Below are positions 1 through 9,462 of a DNA stretch of 34,691 nt, piece after piece (the first letter of the stretch is position 1; every line of letters starts with the position of its first letter). The stretch comes from an uncultured Prolixibacteraceae bacterium. Its GTDB lineage: Bacteria; Bacteroidota; Bacteroidia; Bacteroidales; Prolixibacteraceae. The notes beneath the pieces were generated by a model that worked only from the letters and a program-made list of their open reading frames with translations, was not told the DNA's origin and searched no databases. A program made the position numbers and the translations under genes. The stretch is taken from positions 1 through 34,691 of the forward strand of contig CAIPKZ010000092.1 of assembly GCA_903865775.1 (NCBI GenBank). Reading direction: 5' to 3'.

Positions 1-777
1 ACTGGTATATCCTCGTTTGTCCAACAGAAATTTCGCAAAATCGAGGTATTTCTGTTCTCCGGTTACCACATATAATTTTGCAAAGGCCATTTCAGCAATC
101 TGGTGTCCGGGAACAACAATAACCTGTCCCGGATTTGGTCCGATTTCACGAATGGCACAGTCTGCATATTTTCTGGCGATATTCAGAAAAGTGGTCTTTC
201 CGGTAGCCTGATAATGTGCAATGGCGCCTTCAACCATGTGACCCAAATTGTATAATTCATGGCTCAGATCTTCTTCCTTCTCCCAACGTTTGGTTCCTGA
301 CCATTCGTGCGGATGCTTGGGGTTCATCGTGCGTGTAGTATACAAATACCCGTCTGGTTCCTGCGCTGCAGCCACAAGGACAAGCACACTGTCGATGTAC
401 TTATCCAACTTTTTATTTGGAAAGGTTTGCATCGAGTAGCTTGCTCCTTCAATGGTTTTATAGACATCGGTATCGTCGAACGAAAAGCCCGTAACTTTTA
501 TGGTATCACTCGGATGAGCAGCCAGAACAAAGTTTTTGTATCTACCTGTTTCCTCACATTTGCTGAATGCCAATGGAATGGTCACTTCGCGACTGGCTTT
601 GAGTCGTTGTCCCCAAAAAGCTTCAGTTACTTTTACTGAGGTAAAAGGCACAGGTGAAATCGGATATCCGACGTTTTGCTTTTGCGATTTTTGTGGCGAA
701 CCAGCATACGTAAACATGCCCGTAAATAACAAAATAAGCATTGACATTAATAATCGACTGATTGTTCTTCGTTTCAT
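1..777 (-). CDS. GH127-family (DUF1680) beta-L-arabinofuranosidase, N-terminal part, cut by window edge
   Basis: An open frame of 259 codons runs from an ATG at 777 off the left end of the window. It begins with MKRRTISRLLMSMLILLF, a signal peptide with no clear lipobox cysteine. The mature part has the opening of GH127/DUF1680 proteins: a VKVTEAFWGQRL segment, then PDGYLYT near residue 143, SHELYNLGHMVEGAIAHY near 172-189 and the VVPGHQIAEMAFAKLY helix. These form the first helices of the (alpha/alpha)6 barrel. Known members remove beta-L-arabinofuranose; the zinc and cysteine active site lies further along and is outside the window, so activity cannot be judged. It sits downstream of the GH43 gene but beyond that gene's terminator, so it may have its own promoter; I see no consensus one in 778-852. 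Confidence 0.88.
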   Translation of the reverse strand, partial: MKRRTISRLLMSMLILLFTGMFTYAGSPQKSQKQNVGYPISPVPFTSVKVTEAFWGQRLKASREVTIPLAFSKCEETGRYKNFVLAAHPSDTIKVTGFSFDDTDVYKTIEGASYSMQTFPNKKLDKYIDSVLVLVAAAQEPDGYLYTTRTMNPKHPHEWSGTKRWEKEEDLSHELYNLGHMVEGAIAHYQATGKTTFLNIARKYADCAIREIGPNPGQVIVVPGHQIAEMAFAKLYVVTGEQKYLDFAKFLLDKRGYTS

Positions 778-852
778 ATTATTTTTATTTTGGATAGGTT
801 TTGACTATAGTATTTTAAATATTGCCTTTGAAAATTCACCTCTTAGATTTTG

Positions 853-893
853 AAAAACAGGCACTTAAATAAATATTTTCGGCACCTGTTTTT
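853..893 (-). terminator. Rho-independent terminator after the GH43 gene
   Basis: Read on the minus strand, AAAAACAGG (885-893) pairs with CCTGTTTTT (853-861). The stem extends inward through two G-U wobbles and a C-G pair, and the descending arm ends in five T. It lies about 50 bases after the GH43 stop codon and closes the 9462-946 transcription unit. Confidence 0.75.
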
Positions 894-945
894 ACTTTTC
901 TCTCTGAAAAACTCACACAAATTAATCTAACAAACAAATATTTTA

Positions 946-3108
946 TCACTTCATCCTCCGGATTGTCGCAGGTCTTGTGGTATCCATCAATTTAACTATT
1001 TCCTCCTGACTCATAGCTTGATCATACATTTGCATAGAAGCCATATAACCCGTATAGTTTTCACCAGTATCCGAGGCTCCGAGTATTATTTTTGCCTTAT
1101 CGATTGCTGAGGCCAATGTCATATTCTGCGAATTATTCAAAACACCATCAACATATATTTTTTCGACCACCCCATCAAAAGTCAGGACAATATGATGCCA
1201 GGTATTTTCAATTGGAACTTTTTTATAGCGCATATCAAAATGACCTTCAAGATGAGCAGCTGCGCCATAACCACCACTGTTATAAAATAATGCATTGTAA
1301 GAGTTTGCCAGGTAATATTCTGTACGATCGCACCACGAAACCAGGCACTCATCGACGTTATTTACCACAGGATTTTTTGCCCAAACAGATACGGTATAAG
1401 CGCCATTCCATGCCAAGCTCGCGGGTACAGCTCTGTCGTTCAGTGTTAAAGCTCCATTATTAAACCTGATAAACTTAAAACCTTCTTTTTCATCCTTTCC
1501 GATGGTAACATCACCACTTCTGGAAAAATTGCCTCCAATACTTCCTCTATTTGGAATGCTTGACAAAGAATCGGTAAGCGAAATCTTATCCAGATCAAGG
1601 TTCACCAATTGTTCCATTTTGCTTTGCAAGGCAGGACCTTCATTCGAGGTTTTGTTTTCCAGTTTCAACGGGATGTCAAAAAGTGTATCGTAAACCTTCA
1701 TATTCCAAACGGCAGCATACAACCCTGTTTTTTCAGTTGCCAAAACAGTCAGTTTCAGGAAACGTGCTGAAACAGATTTGTCATCAATCATCGGGCTTCC
1801 TGAAGTTCTGTTTTTTGATTTATCGACATACATTTTCCATTTTTTTCCATCGCTTGAATATTCAATTTTGTATTGGTAATAGTAACTGGCAAATTCAAAC
1901 TGGGTCATAATTCGATTGATTTTCTGAACCTTACCCAAATCAACTGTAAGATTCTGTGGTAAACTGTTGGTGGCAGCTTTCCATAGGGTCGCATTGTTGT
2001 TATCGGTTGCGAATGATGGCTTGTATTCGTAATTACAAGCAAGCGATTCTAAGTTATAGTAAGACGAAGCAGTCGTTTTTGCCAGATAGGCAATATTTTC
2101 AGGGGATTTGATGTTTACGAAATTGCGTATTCCGCGGTGCGAGGGAACAACAGTTTTAATGGTAGAGTCATTTTCAAAAATTAAACTATCCATACATATT
2201 TGTCTTGCAAGCCCACCGGCAGTAAATGGATAATCGTGTCGGTGATAAATGATGTAATAATCGTTGTTATTTTTCAGCACAGAATGGTGTCCGGGCCCAT
2301 GAACCGACTTATCAGCATTCGTGCTCAGAATGGGGTTATTCTTTCCCGGGGTGAATGGCCCGTAAGGACTGTTTGAATATGAGTATCTGACATTGTAAGT
2401 TTCGTCGTGACAGGAAGCACTTGAATACATTAAAATGTATTTGCCATTCCGTTTCATCATATATGCTGCTTCAAATGGCTTTGGCGTCTGTGTAAGCGGT
2501 ATGTTTTTGGAATCAAACATCGCATCCATGGTCTGGTTATTCAATTGTCCAACGGCATATCCGTTGTTGTAATGAACCCAGGTTCCCCAATATGCATAAA
2601 TTTTGCTGTCGTCATCTTTAAAGAATTGTGCATCGAGTGATGGAAATCCTTCTCGGGGGTAATTATGGGAAATAACCGGAGTATCATCCTCATGTAACTT
2701 TTTCCATGGACCTACAGGAGTATCAGAAACATACCCGTAAATATTACAACCAGCCTGGCAATTACCAAAATACAGGTAATATTTTCCATCATCACCGATC
2801 ACCAGATCAGGAGCCCAGAAGTTTCTAAGGTTTACAGCTGACATGGAAGGTATTTCCATGGTATAGTTATACCAATTCTGGAAATCGCGGCTATACCACA
2901 CCGTAGGAGCTCCTGAACCAAGCATTTCGTTATCGGTAGTCGCATAGATGTAATAAATATCACCAATTTTCACGATGGTCGGATCAGCAAACCACCCTGG
3001 AATTATTGGATTTCCATTCCCTGCATCAGCTGGTGTGCTTTGCGCTAATCCGCTCCCTGCGGCAATTCCAAGCAAAAGAGAAATGAATAAGAGTGATTTA
3101 GATATCAT
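946..3108 (-). CDS. GH43 glycoside hydrolase with F5/8 C-type (CBM32-like) and LamG-like modules
   Basis: This secreted enzyme has 720 residues and a signal peptide ending near LAQ (residue 23). The five-bladed GH43 propeller covers about residues 30-330. The expected catalytic residues are visible: general base Asp42 in WFADP, pKa-modulating Asp159 in PSLDAQFF and general acid Glu213 in PFEAAY. The family's WAPD (98-101) and HGPGHHS (270-276) are also present. A discoidin/F5-8 C-type carbohydrate-binding module follows (about 335-475), then a concanavalin/LamG-like sandwich (about 500-705). There is no lipobox and no T9SS tail. GH43 enzymes are mostly alpha-L-arabinofuranosidases, arabinanases or beta-xylosidases; next to two GH127-family genes I favour an arabinofuranosidase, but the subfamily is not resolved. 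It starts 17 bases after the stop of the upstream gene, so they share an operon. Confidence 0.92.
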   Translation of the reverse strand: MISKSLLFISLLLGIAAGSGLAQSTPADAGNGNPIIPGWFADPTIVKIGDIYYIYATTDNEMLGSGAPTVWYSRDFQNWYNYTMEIPSMSAVNLRNFWAPDLVIGDDGKYYLYFGNCQAGCNIYGYVSDTPVGPWKKLHEDDTPVISHNYPREGFPSLDAQFFKDDDSKIYAYWGTWVHYNNGYAVGQLNNQTMDAMFDSKNIPLTQTPKPFEAAYMMKRNGKYILMYSSASCHDETYNVRYSYSNSPYGPFTPGKNNPILSTNADKSVHGPGHHSVLKNNNDYYIIYHRHDYPFTAGGLARQICMDSLIFENDSTIKTVVPSHRGIRNFVNIKSPENIAYLAKTTASSYYNLESLACNYEYKPSFATDNNNATLWKAATNSLPQNLTVDLGKVQKINRIMTQFEFASYYYQYKIEYSSDGKKWKMYVDKSKNRTSGSPMIDDKSVSARFLKLTVLATEKTGLYAAVWNMKVYDTLFDIPLKLENKTSNEGPALQSKMEQLVNLDLDKISLTDSLSSIPNRGSIGGNFSRSGDVTIGKDEKEGFKFIRFNNGALTLNDRAVPASLAWNGAYTVSVWAKNPVVNNVDECLVSWCDRTEYYLANSYNALFYNSGGYGAAAHLEGHFDMRYKKVPIENTWHHIVLTFDGVVEKIYVDGVLNNSQNMTLASAIDKAKIILGASDTGENYTGYMASMQMYDQAMSQEEIVKLMDTTRPATIRRMK

Positions 3109-3125
3109 GATTTATTAGTCTTTGT

Positions 3126-6100
3126 TTAGTTTGAAATGATTAGTTTTCCGGTTGCCGATTCTTTTTCGGTGTCAATCCTTACCAAATATAGGCCATCGCC
3201 TTTCAAAATGTTTTTATTCAGCTTTAGTTCATCGTTGAAAGCACTCTTATACAGTAATTTGCCGGTAGAATCGCAGATAAAGACCGTTGCATTCCGGGTG
3301 TCATTCATGTTGATGGTAAACTCTGAGTTGGCCGGATTCGGATGAATATGAATCTTTTCAGCTGTTTTTTTTCTGATTTCGGTTGAAGAAACCAAAGTCG
3401 AAGTTTTTACCTCGTCTGACTGAACCGAGAAATTCCCGGCATTGTCTCTGGCAATCAGCGAAAACCGATAGGCTGTGTTTTCTTTTAAACCTGAAATTGT
3501 ATCCGTAAGGCTGGTTGACAAATGATCCGCTTTGCCGTTGATAAAAACAATGTAGTTGGTAATTTCTTCATTGTCATGCGAGGCATTCCAATTCAGAACA
3601 ACCGAAGTACCCTTATAAACGGTCGCAGACAAGTTCTGAGGTGCTTCAGGAATATCGCCCAAGGGATAAGTGTATTGATCGACCAATTGATTGACATCGT
3701 TGTTAGCCGGGCTCCAAAGATTCTTATCGCAGGTGGCTCTTGATAATTGCAGATAAACACCTTCGTTGCAGGTTGTAAATTTATTTTGATCGCCGCCAAC
3801 AACTGCATTTCCTGATATTGCTGCTCCCGTTAACCACGAAACATCTTTCAGTACAGCATTTCCTGAAACAGAGCAATTAAATGCGACCGCACTTCCAGTC
3901 ACTACTCCATGATCAGAAATTTTACCTCCATAAACGCGTGCCGCTTTTTCAACTAACCCAGCACCATAAACAGTAGCTTTTTTACCCACAATGGCATTTC
4001 CACGAATGAGCGCACTATCCTTAACTACAGCATCGTCGGTTATGATAGCAAAATCTTCAATCCGGGCTTTTCCCTGCACTTTCGCTTTACCCAGAACCTG
4101 AGCATTTGTCCCAACAAATGCAGTTGGCGCTACCGATGCAGTTGATGCTACCCAGCCACCGCCATTCGGATGTGCTGAACCTGAAATCGTATTTTTCTGG
4201 CTATTGTATCCGTCTTTTTGTCCGGAGGGTAATGCATTTTCAAATTGGATAGAATAGGGGAAACGGTAAACTGTTGGCCATGAAGGAGTCCAGGCATACG
4301 TATTGGTTGCTTTTGGACTGGCAATTACTACCAGATAGAATTTCTGATCAGTCGGTTGAATGGTCAGTGTTGCCTGAACATCCGATTCCAAAGCTACTGC
4401 TTCGTAACGTGGTTTTCCGGCGGCATCAATAGCTACAAAACCGTAACTCCAGCCACCACCTTTGGCAGGTTGATTTTCGTATCCGGAAAGTTTCGCAGTA
4501 ACTTCACTTGCTCCTTCATTCGGAAATACGGGAATAATGTTGTATCCGTAGTCAGCCGGAGCCATTTCGCGCGGAACTATGAATGTGTTGGCTTTGTCTT
4601 TGATCGGTTGTAAAAAAGTATATTCCCTGCAAATCACCGAAGGATCGCTGGTATAGAGTGAATTTTTGATCAGGTCCCCGATCGAATAATCCCAGGTGAC
4701 ATTGTGCATGGCAAACAACCCGGCTTCACGCCGCATTTCGTCACGGGTCATTCCCAAACCTTTGCCCAAAGCGTCAAATGGGTTATCACCCACGTCGGCA
4801 GCACGCCATTGTTTTCCCAATGCTTTTATTCCGAACTTGTCGATGATATATGCAGGTAAATAGATTGCTTCATATTGACGGTAATCGATTGTTGAAAGAT
4901 ATTGCAACATGGATGTATTGGCAAACAAAGGAGAAATCATATTCCCTGTTTCTCCGGACGAAAGAAAACCCATGTAGTTGGCGCAAGCTTCCCAGTACAT
5001 TCCGACATTTTTGTTGTCATTTATGTTCTTAAACCCTTTTTTTGGATATTGAATCGGAATCATGGCCTGAAAAGCATGACCTAATTCGTGGGCAATTACA
5101 AAACCACCGCGAGGAGTCATCCACATACAGCCAATCACATCGTCAACCGAAGCGCCATAAGCGCCATTGTCGGCATAACCAACGTTCCACGAATTGAAAA
5201 GTACGATGGCAAATTTGTATTTACCCATGTTTCCCTCATTCGGATTTAAGATAAACTTCATCGAATCGAGATAAAAAGTGTAGTACGTTTCCAATTCATT
5301 CAAGATCACATTCGGATCAAAACTTACACCTCCGGCAGACGGTTTTAATGGATTTGGTCCGGTTTTCGAACCCCAAAAAGCCACAAAATTCTTCGACTGT
5401 GCTGTTTGATCCCAACTAAATTCTTTGAGGGCCAAAATATCTTTGGGTACATAAACTTCTTTTTCTCCAGACTGATGAATATAGCCAATTGCCGGATCTA
5501 AAGGAGTATTTCCATCATTACTTTTGAACCGAATCTGAATGCCATCCTGCAAATCGACCACCGCAGGAACAGTAATTCCGAGAGATGATTTTCCTTCTGA
5601 ATCGGTTGCTGAAAGCGTATTTCCGACTGATGACGAAGCTACAGCCAAACCGCCAACTTTAAACGCTTCAACAGTTGTTGATGTCTTGTTTATTAACTCT
5701 ACATCGTATTTGAAAACATATCCTTTGATTGGATTTTTGAACGAATCGAATGCATATACAAACTGAGTTGTAGTTGATGGCCGATATATATTGACACCTG
5801 AATTTATGGATGAATTCTTCAGGTTTATTGCTCCTGCCTGTATTTCCTGATTCAGTAATTGCGGTACAAACCCAACAGCGATGACAGTTATGGCTTTAGT
5901 TCCTGATTTGGTTAAGAGTTTATTCGCATTCGATGGTTTGAGGATCAAACTTCCGGCACTCACTGAATAATCAGCAGGTTCAAGTGCAACTCCGTCAACT
6001 GTAACTTTCGAAACAGCACTTCTCCATGCCGGTTGATCTTCAAACGAAATCTGAATATCATGATCCACATTATTCTCAAGGACATCAGCAACCAAAACCG

Positions 6101-6986
6101 GGGGAATTAATCCCGATTCGAAATACTGAACAGCAAAAATTTCGGTAACTCCGTTATCTAGTATAATTGAAATACGGATCCCATCGTTTGGATCGACTTC
6201 AGCCGGAATTGATAGCTCGAAGGATGTTTCGCCGGCGGTATTGGTTATTGGCAGTAAAGTTCCTTTTGAATCAGCCGTAAGCGACTGACTGTTTATTTGA
6301 TATACTTCTTTGTTGTTGTCAATTTGGTTATTAACCGATACATCCAGTTTGAATTGATAGTTTGCAACAGGATTTCCTTTTGCGTCGATAGCTTTCAACT
6401 GAATGGTGCTTTTCGCTCCTTTTGCGATTGGTGTTATTACTGAAACCGTTGTTTTTAGTGGTACATTTTGCTGGATTGAACCAAAAACTTTCCATTCCAG
6501 GATGCCCTGTGCCGCGGTGCTGATGCAATACAAGCGAATTTTATTGGTTAACACAGCACCCAAATCGGTAACGTTGTATTTATCGGCAGAAACGCCAACC
6601 TGAGTTTCGATTTTCACCCATTTTCCTGAGAAAATGTCCCAGTATTCGAGGTAGCTGCTGTATGGAATTTGAATACCACCTCCATCGGTCCACCAATAAA
6701 CTTCAGAACGATCGATTAAGTAATAGCTTGCAAAATCGTATTCAACCCAGTTCCATTTGTTAAAATTGTCGGCACCATTCCAGTTTCCGTATGCGCTGCC
6801 ATTTTTATCGCCCGAACTTTTTGGCTCGTAACCATCATTAATGGCATTCAGTTTTTCCCAGGCTGAAACAAACGAAGTACTTAATTTACTTGCCTTCGAT
6901 GCAATGTTTTCCTGCGCTTGCGTGGACAGATTGCCAACGATCAGGAGAAAAAAAATCAGGAAGGTATATCTTAATGTTTTTATCAT
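3126..6986 (-). CDS. Large T9SS-secreted mosaic: discoidin, Ig-like repeats, DUF6055 putative zinc metallopeptidase, beta-helix, Fn3
   Basis: This protein has 1286 residues and a signal peptide ending near TQAQ (residue 25). Modules in order: F5/8 C-type-like sandwich (about 26-172); two related Ig-like domains (about 175-290 and 385-505), each ending in a PA-V-D---DGI-I segment; between them a DUF1533/Shr-HID-like domain (about 295-380); a DUF6055-type domain (about 515-775) with HELGH at 633-637 and a likely third zinc ligand Glu666 in WEACANYM; a sandwich continuing to about 918; a left-handed parallel beta-helix of hexapeptide-like repeats (about 951-1063); an Fn3 domain (about 1112-1198); and a T9SS type A sorting domain (about 1210-1286: HPNPAN, then a GLYLVRI strand). 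The metallopeptidase role rests on the motif only. The gene lies 112 bases after the GH127/146 stop and 17 bases before the GH43 start. A shorter paralogue is at 11351-12742. Confidence 0.85.
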   Translation of the reverse strand: MIKTLRYTFLIFFLLIVGNLSTQAQENIASKASKLSTSFVSAWEKLNAINDGYEPKSSGDKNGSAYGNWNGADNFNKWNWVEYDFASYYLIDRSEVYWWTDGGGIQIPYSSYLEYWDIFSGKWVKIETQVGVSADKYNVTDLGAVLTNKIRLYCISTAAQGILEWKVFGSIQQNVPLKTTVSVITPIAKGAKSTIQLKAIDAKGNPVANYQFKLDVSVNNQIDNNKEVYQINSQSLTADSKGTLLPITNTAGETSFELSIPAEVDPNDGIRISIILDNGVTEIFAVQYFESGLIPPVLVADVLENNVDHDIQISFEDQPAWRSAVSKVTVDGVALEPADYSVSAGSLILKPSNANKLLTKSGTKAITVIAVGFVPQLLNQEIQAGAINLKNSSINSGVNIYRPSTTTQFVYAFDSFKNPIKGYVFKYDVELINKTSTTVEAFKVGGLAVASSSVGNTLSATDSEGKSSLGITVPAVVDLQDGIQIRFKSNDGNTPLDPAIGYIHQSGEKEVYVPKDILALKEFSWDQTAQSKNFVAFWGSKTGPNPLKPSAGGVSFDPNVILNELETYYTFYLDSMKFILNPNEGNMGKYKFAIVLFNSWNVGYADNGAYGASVDDVIGCMWMTPRGGFVIAHELGHAFQAMIPIQYPKKGFKNINDNKNVGMYWEACANYMGFLSSGETGNMISPLFANTSMLQYLSTIDYRQYEAIYLPAYIIDKFGIKALGKQWRAADVGDNPFDALGKGLGMTRDEMRREAGLFAMHNVTWDYSIGDLIKNSLYTSDPSVICREYTFLQPIKDKANTFIVPREMAPADYGYNIIPVFPNEGASEVTAKLSGYENQPAKGGGWSYGFVAIDAAGKPRYEAVALESDVQATLTIQPTDQKFYLVVIASPKATNTYAWTPSWPTVYRFPYSIQFENALPSGQKDGYNSQKNTISGSAHPNGGGWVASTASVAPTAFVGTNAQVLGKAKVQGKARIEDFAIITDDAVVKDSALIRGNAIVGKKATVYGAGLVEKAARVYGGKISDHGVVTGSAVAFNCSVSGNAVLKDVSWLTGAAISGNAVVGGDQNKFTTCNEGVYLQLSRATCDKNLWSPANNDVNQLVDQYTYPLGDIPEAPQNLSATVYKGTSVVLNWNASHDNEEITNYIVFINGKADHLSTSLTDTISGLKENTAYRFSLIARDNAGNFSVQSDEVKTSTLVSSTEIRKKTAEKIHIHPNPANSEFTINMNDTRNATVFICDSTGKLLYKSAFNDELKLNKNILKGDGLYLVRIDTEKESATGKLIISN

Positions 6987-7025
6987 ATCAATTTCAAAAT
7001 TGAAATCCGTTAAAATTTACAAGCT

Positions 7026-7072
7026 ACCGTGGGTTATCATTGTATGACTGAGCTCATGTTGAAACCCGCGGT
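7026..7072. repeat. Imperfect inverted repeat between the GH127/146 gene and the mosaic gene
   Basis: ACCGTGGGTT (7026-7035) and AACCCGCGGT (7063-7072) form a 10-bp stem around a 27-base loop. The one irregular pair is a G-U wobble on the plus strand but an A-C mismatch in the minus-strand transcript. It falls just after the stop codon at 7099. A weak terminator, attenuator or mRNA-processing hairpin is possible; there is no clean T tract, so a firm terminator call is not justified. Confidence 0.4.
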
Positions 7073-7098
7073 TATTCAAATTCAACCCTTCAAGCTTT

Positions 7099-9462
7099 TT
7101 AAAGTTTTATCGTTCGGACCATAAAAACAGGTCCGGCCCGGTGCCCTTCGTGCCCAACAAATTTCACAGCTACTTTATCTTTTCCTTTTGTCAAACTTTC
7201 AGGAATATTGTAAATAATATCAATGAATTTCCCCGGTGCCACATTCGAAATGTTTTGCGTGGCAATTAACTGATCACCAACCAAAATATCGAAGGTTTTT
7301 GAGCCGGTATAACCACCCCAATATTCAATATTCAAAGCCGCTGGCTTACCTTTGGTTATTTTCATTTCGAACGAGAACCAACCTTCACGGTCAGCCTCTC
7401 TGGCTTTACGCGATTTATATTCAACGACATAAGATTTTTCATCTTTAAAATTGTGTGCGCGTTCTGGTTGCATTTCTCCAATCCGGAAAAGATCAATGGT
7501 TTTTAACTCGAGTTCTTTCTTTTTCTTTTGCTCATTTTGGTAGGTCGCTTCATGAGCTGCCCATTCCTTGTCGTCATAAGTATCCCAGTAAACGGAATAG
7601 TGGCATTCATGAGTTTTATAGAATGGCTTTAAAACAATATCTCGCGGTTTTCCTATTTCGTGTGTTTTAAAAGTGTTGGCTTCTCCTGAAACCGGAGTCA
7701 GCCACTTTTCAGGATTTTTTTCTTTGGTCATCAATACCGGTACATACAAAGGATCAATCGAAAGCGAATCGGGATCGGGACCTAAAACTCCTGCCAAAAC
7801 AACTGGCCCATTAAATACAGCAACCCGGTTTGGATTGTCGGGCATAGCCTCCAGACGCAAGGTAAATGGAAATTTCACTTCGATTTTGTCGCCGTTTTTC
7901 CATTTTGTTCCAACTTCAACAAAACTTCCGGGTTCGGCTTCCACTTTGATTGGATTTCCATTGACTGAAATCTGAATTCCCTTTGCGGCCCAATAAGGAT
8001 AACGGATTTTTATGGACAGTTTAAAAGGTTCAGCACTTTCAATTTCGAGGTTTGTTCCTTGTTCATCAGGAAATTGAGTGGTTTGACGAACTTTGATTCC
8101 TTTTTCTTTCCAATCGAGTTCCGATGCAATAAACTGGGTCACATAAAGGGCTTCGTTGTTGTGGTAGAAAATATTCTTGCTGTATTTTGAATGGTTTTCC
8201 ATGCCAGTTCCCACACAGCAGGTAAACCATTGCGGATCCTGATAAACTTTGGCGCCACCCATATCGAGTGAGAGGTTGTAAATCACCCGTCCGTCTTCAG
8301 GATGCTGCGACGAAAGAATGTGGTTGAAAAGCGCCCTCTCGTAATAATCGGCCACTTTGGGCGATGCATCCCATTCGAAGAGGTGCTCCGATAATTTGAG
8401 CATGTTGTAAACATTGCAGCTTTCGGTGGTTTCGTCGCTCAGCTGATCGTTTAACGAATCAGCCGCTCCGAAATATTCATGATTGCAATTTCCTCCGGTA
8501 ACATAAGAATGGTGATTGACCACGCGATCCCAGAAAAATTCAGCAGCTTTCCGGTCCGACTGACTACCGGTGAGTTCATATCGTCTGGCAAGTCCAACCA
8601 GTTTTGGAATCTGGGTATTGGCATGTTTACCTGCAAGAATATCCACTCCATGTGACAGTGAATCCAATATTGCTTTGTGATGAAAAACCTGAGAAAGCTC
8701 TAAATATTTTTTATTACTGGTACACGCATATAGCTCAGCCAGCGATTCATTAATTCCACCATGTTCACAATTCAGCATTTTCTGAATCTGATCATCATTT
8801 AGGTTTTTCACTATTGTTGAAAGCCAATCGGCGAAACGTTCATTGATTTCAAGTGCTTTCTTGTTTCCGCAATATTTATAGGCATGGAACAATCCATCCA
8901 TCACTTTGTGCTCAGTATAAAAAGGGACCCAAATTCCATTCAGGTTAAAACCCTGCGAACGGATATCCCCTTTAGCAACCTGTTCTTCAAGGATTTTCTT
9001 TCCATTTGGGAAAGCCCCCAAATATCCGTCTTTATCGGCTTGCTGGCATTCATACAATTCGTCAACCATATAATTTACCCGTTTCAGAAATTCCGGATCG
9101 CCGGTTGTTTGATACATCAGCACAATTGCGGTGAGGTAATGGCCCAGACTATGTCCGGCGATGGTATTGTCTTCCCAGCCGTGATAACTTTCAGCCTTGG
9201 GTTTTAAACCGGCTTCACTCCTGAACTTTGCCAAAAAGCGATCGGGTTCGTAAGCAAGAAGTGATTTTATATTTAATTCGGTAGCACGATTAAATGGTCC
9301 TTCGAGCAATTTTACATCTTCAATTTTAAATGGCAATACTTTAAAATCTACTACATCCAACTTATCCTGTTTGATGCGTTTTTCGCTTAGGGAATTACAA
9401 GATAAAATCATCGCGCTAAGAAAAGTCGCTAAGATGATTAATTGGGTTTGTTTAAATCTCAT
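7099..9462 (-). CDS. GH127/GH146 beta-L-arabinofuranosidase, lipoprotein
   Basis: I take the ATG at 9462 (787 residues) over an in-frame ATG at 9501. It gives a clean lipoprotein signal, MRFKQTQLIILATFLSAMILSC, with the lipid-bearing cysteine at residue 22. The DUF1680 (alpha/alpha)6 barrel covers roughly 40-440. The zinc-thiolate active site described for HypBA1 is conserved: Glu347 and Cys349 in TTESCN, then Cys415-Cys416 in WFTCCVGTGMENH. Beta-sandwich domains follow, including a C-terminal module (about 655-787). Length, lipid anchor and extra C-terminal module resemble the GH146 branch (BT0349-like), which removes beta-L-arabinofuranose from pectic arabinan, but GH127 cannot be excluded. 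Likely surface-anchored or periplasmic-facing. It is the first gene of the 9462-946 unit; the preceding unit ends at the 9907-9941 terminator. Confidence 0.92.
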   Translation of the reverse strand: MRFKQTQLIILATFLSAMILSCNSLSEKRIKQDKLDVVDFKVLPFKIEDVKLLEGPFNRATELNIKSLLAYEPDRFLAKFRSEAGLKPKAESYHGWEDNTIAGHSLGHYLTAIVLMYQTTGDPEFLKRVNYMVDELYECQQADKDGYLGAFPNGKKILEEQVAKGDIRSQGFNLNGIWVPFYTEHKVMDGLFHAYKYCGNKKALEINERFADWLSTIVKNLNDDQIQKMLNCEHGGINESLAELYACTSNKKYLELSQVFHHKAILDSLSHGVDILAGKHANTQIPKLVGLARRYELTGSQSDRKAAEFFWDRVVNHHSYVTGGNCNHEYFGAADSLNDQLSDETTESCNVYNMLKLSEHLFEWDASPKVADYYERALFNHILSSQHPEDGRVIYNLSLDMGGAKVYQDPQWFTCCVGTGMENHSKYSKNIFYHNNEALYVTQFIASELDWKEKGIKVRQTTQFPDEQGTNLEIESAEPFKLSIKIRYPYWAAKGIQISVNGNPIKVEAEPGSFVEVGTKWKNGDKIEVKFPFTLRLEAMPDNPNRVAVFNGPVVLAGVLGPDPDSLSIDPLYVPVLMTKEKNPEKWLTPVSGEANTFKTHEIGKPRDIVLKPFYKTHECHYSVYWDTYDDKEWAAHEATYQNEQKKKKELELKTIDLFRIGEMQPERAHNFKDEKSYVVEYKSRKAREADREGWFSFEMKITKGKPAALNIEYWGGYTGSKTFDILVGDQLIATQNISNVAPGKFIDIIYNIPESLTKGKDKVAVKFVGHEGHRAGPVFMVRTIKL

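Noticed and set aside
1092-1910. Plus-strand frames of 60-123 residues inside the GH43 gene and similar ones elsewhere
   Set aside because: They lie opposite well-supported genes with clear family motifs and have no recognisable domains of their own.
3126-6986. Assignment of the HExxH protein to the M60/enhancin mucinase family
   Set aside because: HELGH alone is not specific, and the flanking NxxxFW, WEACANYM and GWSYGFVA segments fit the DUF6055 group shared with the protein at 11351-12742 better.
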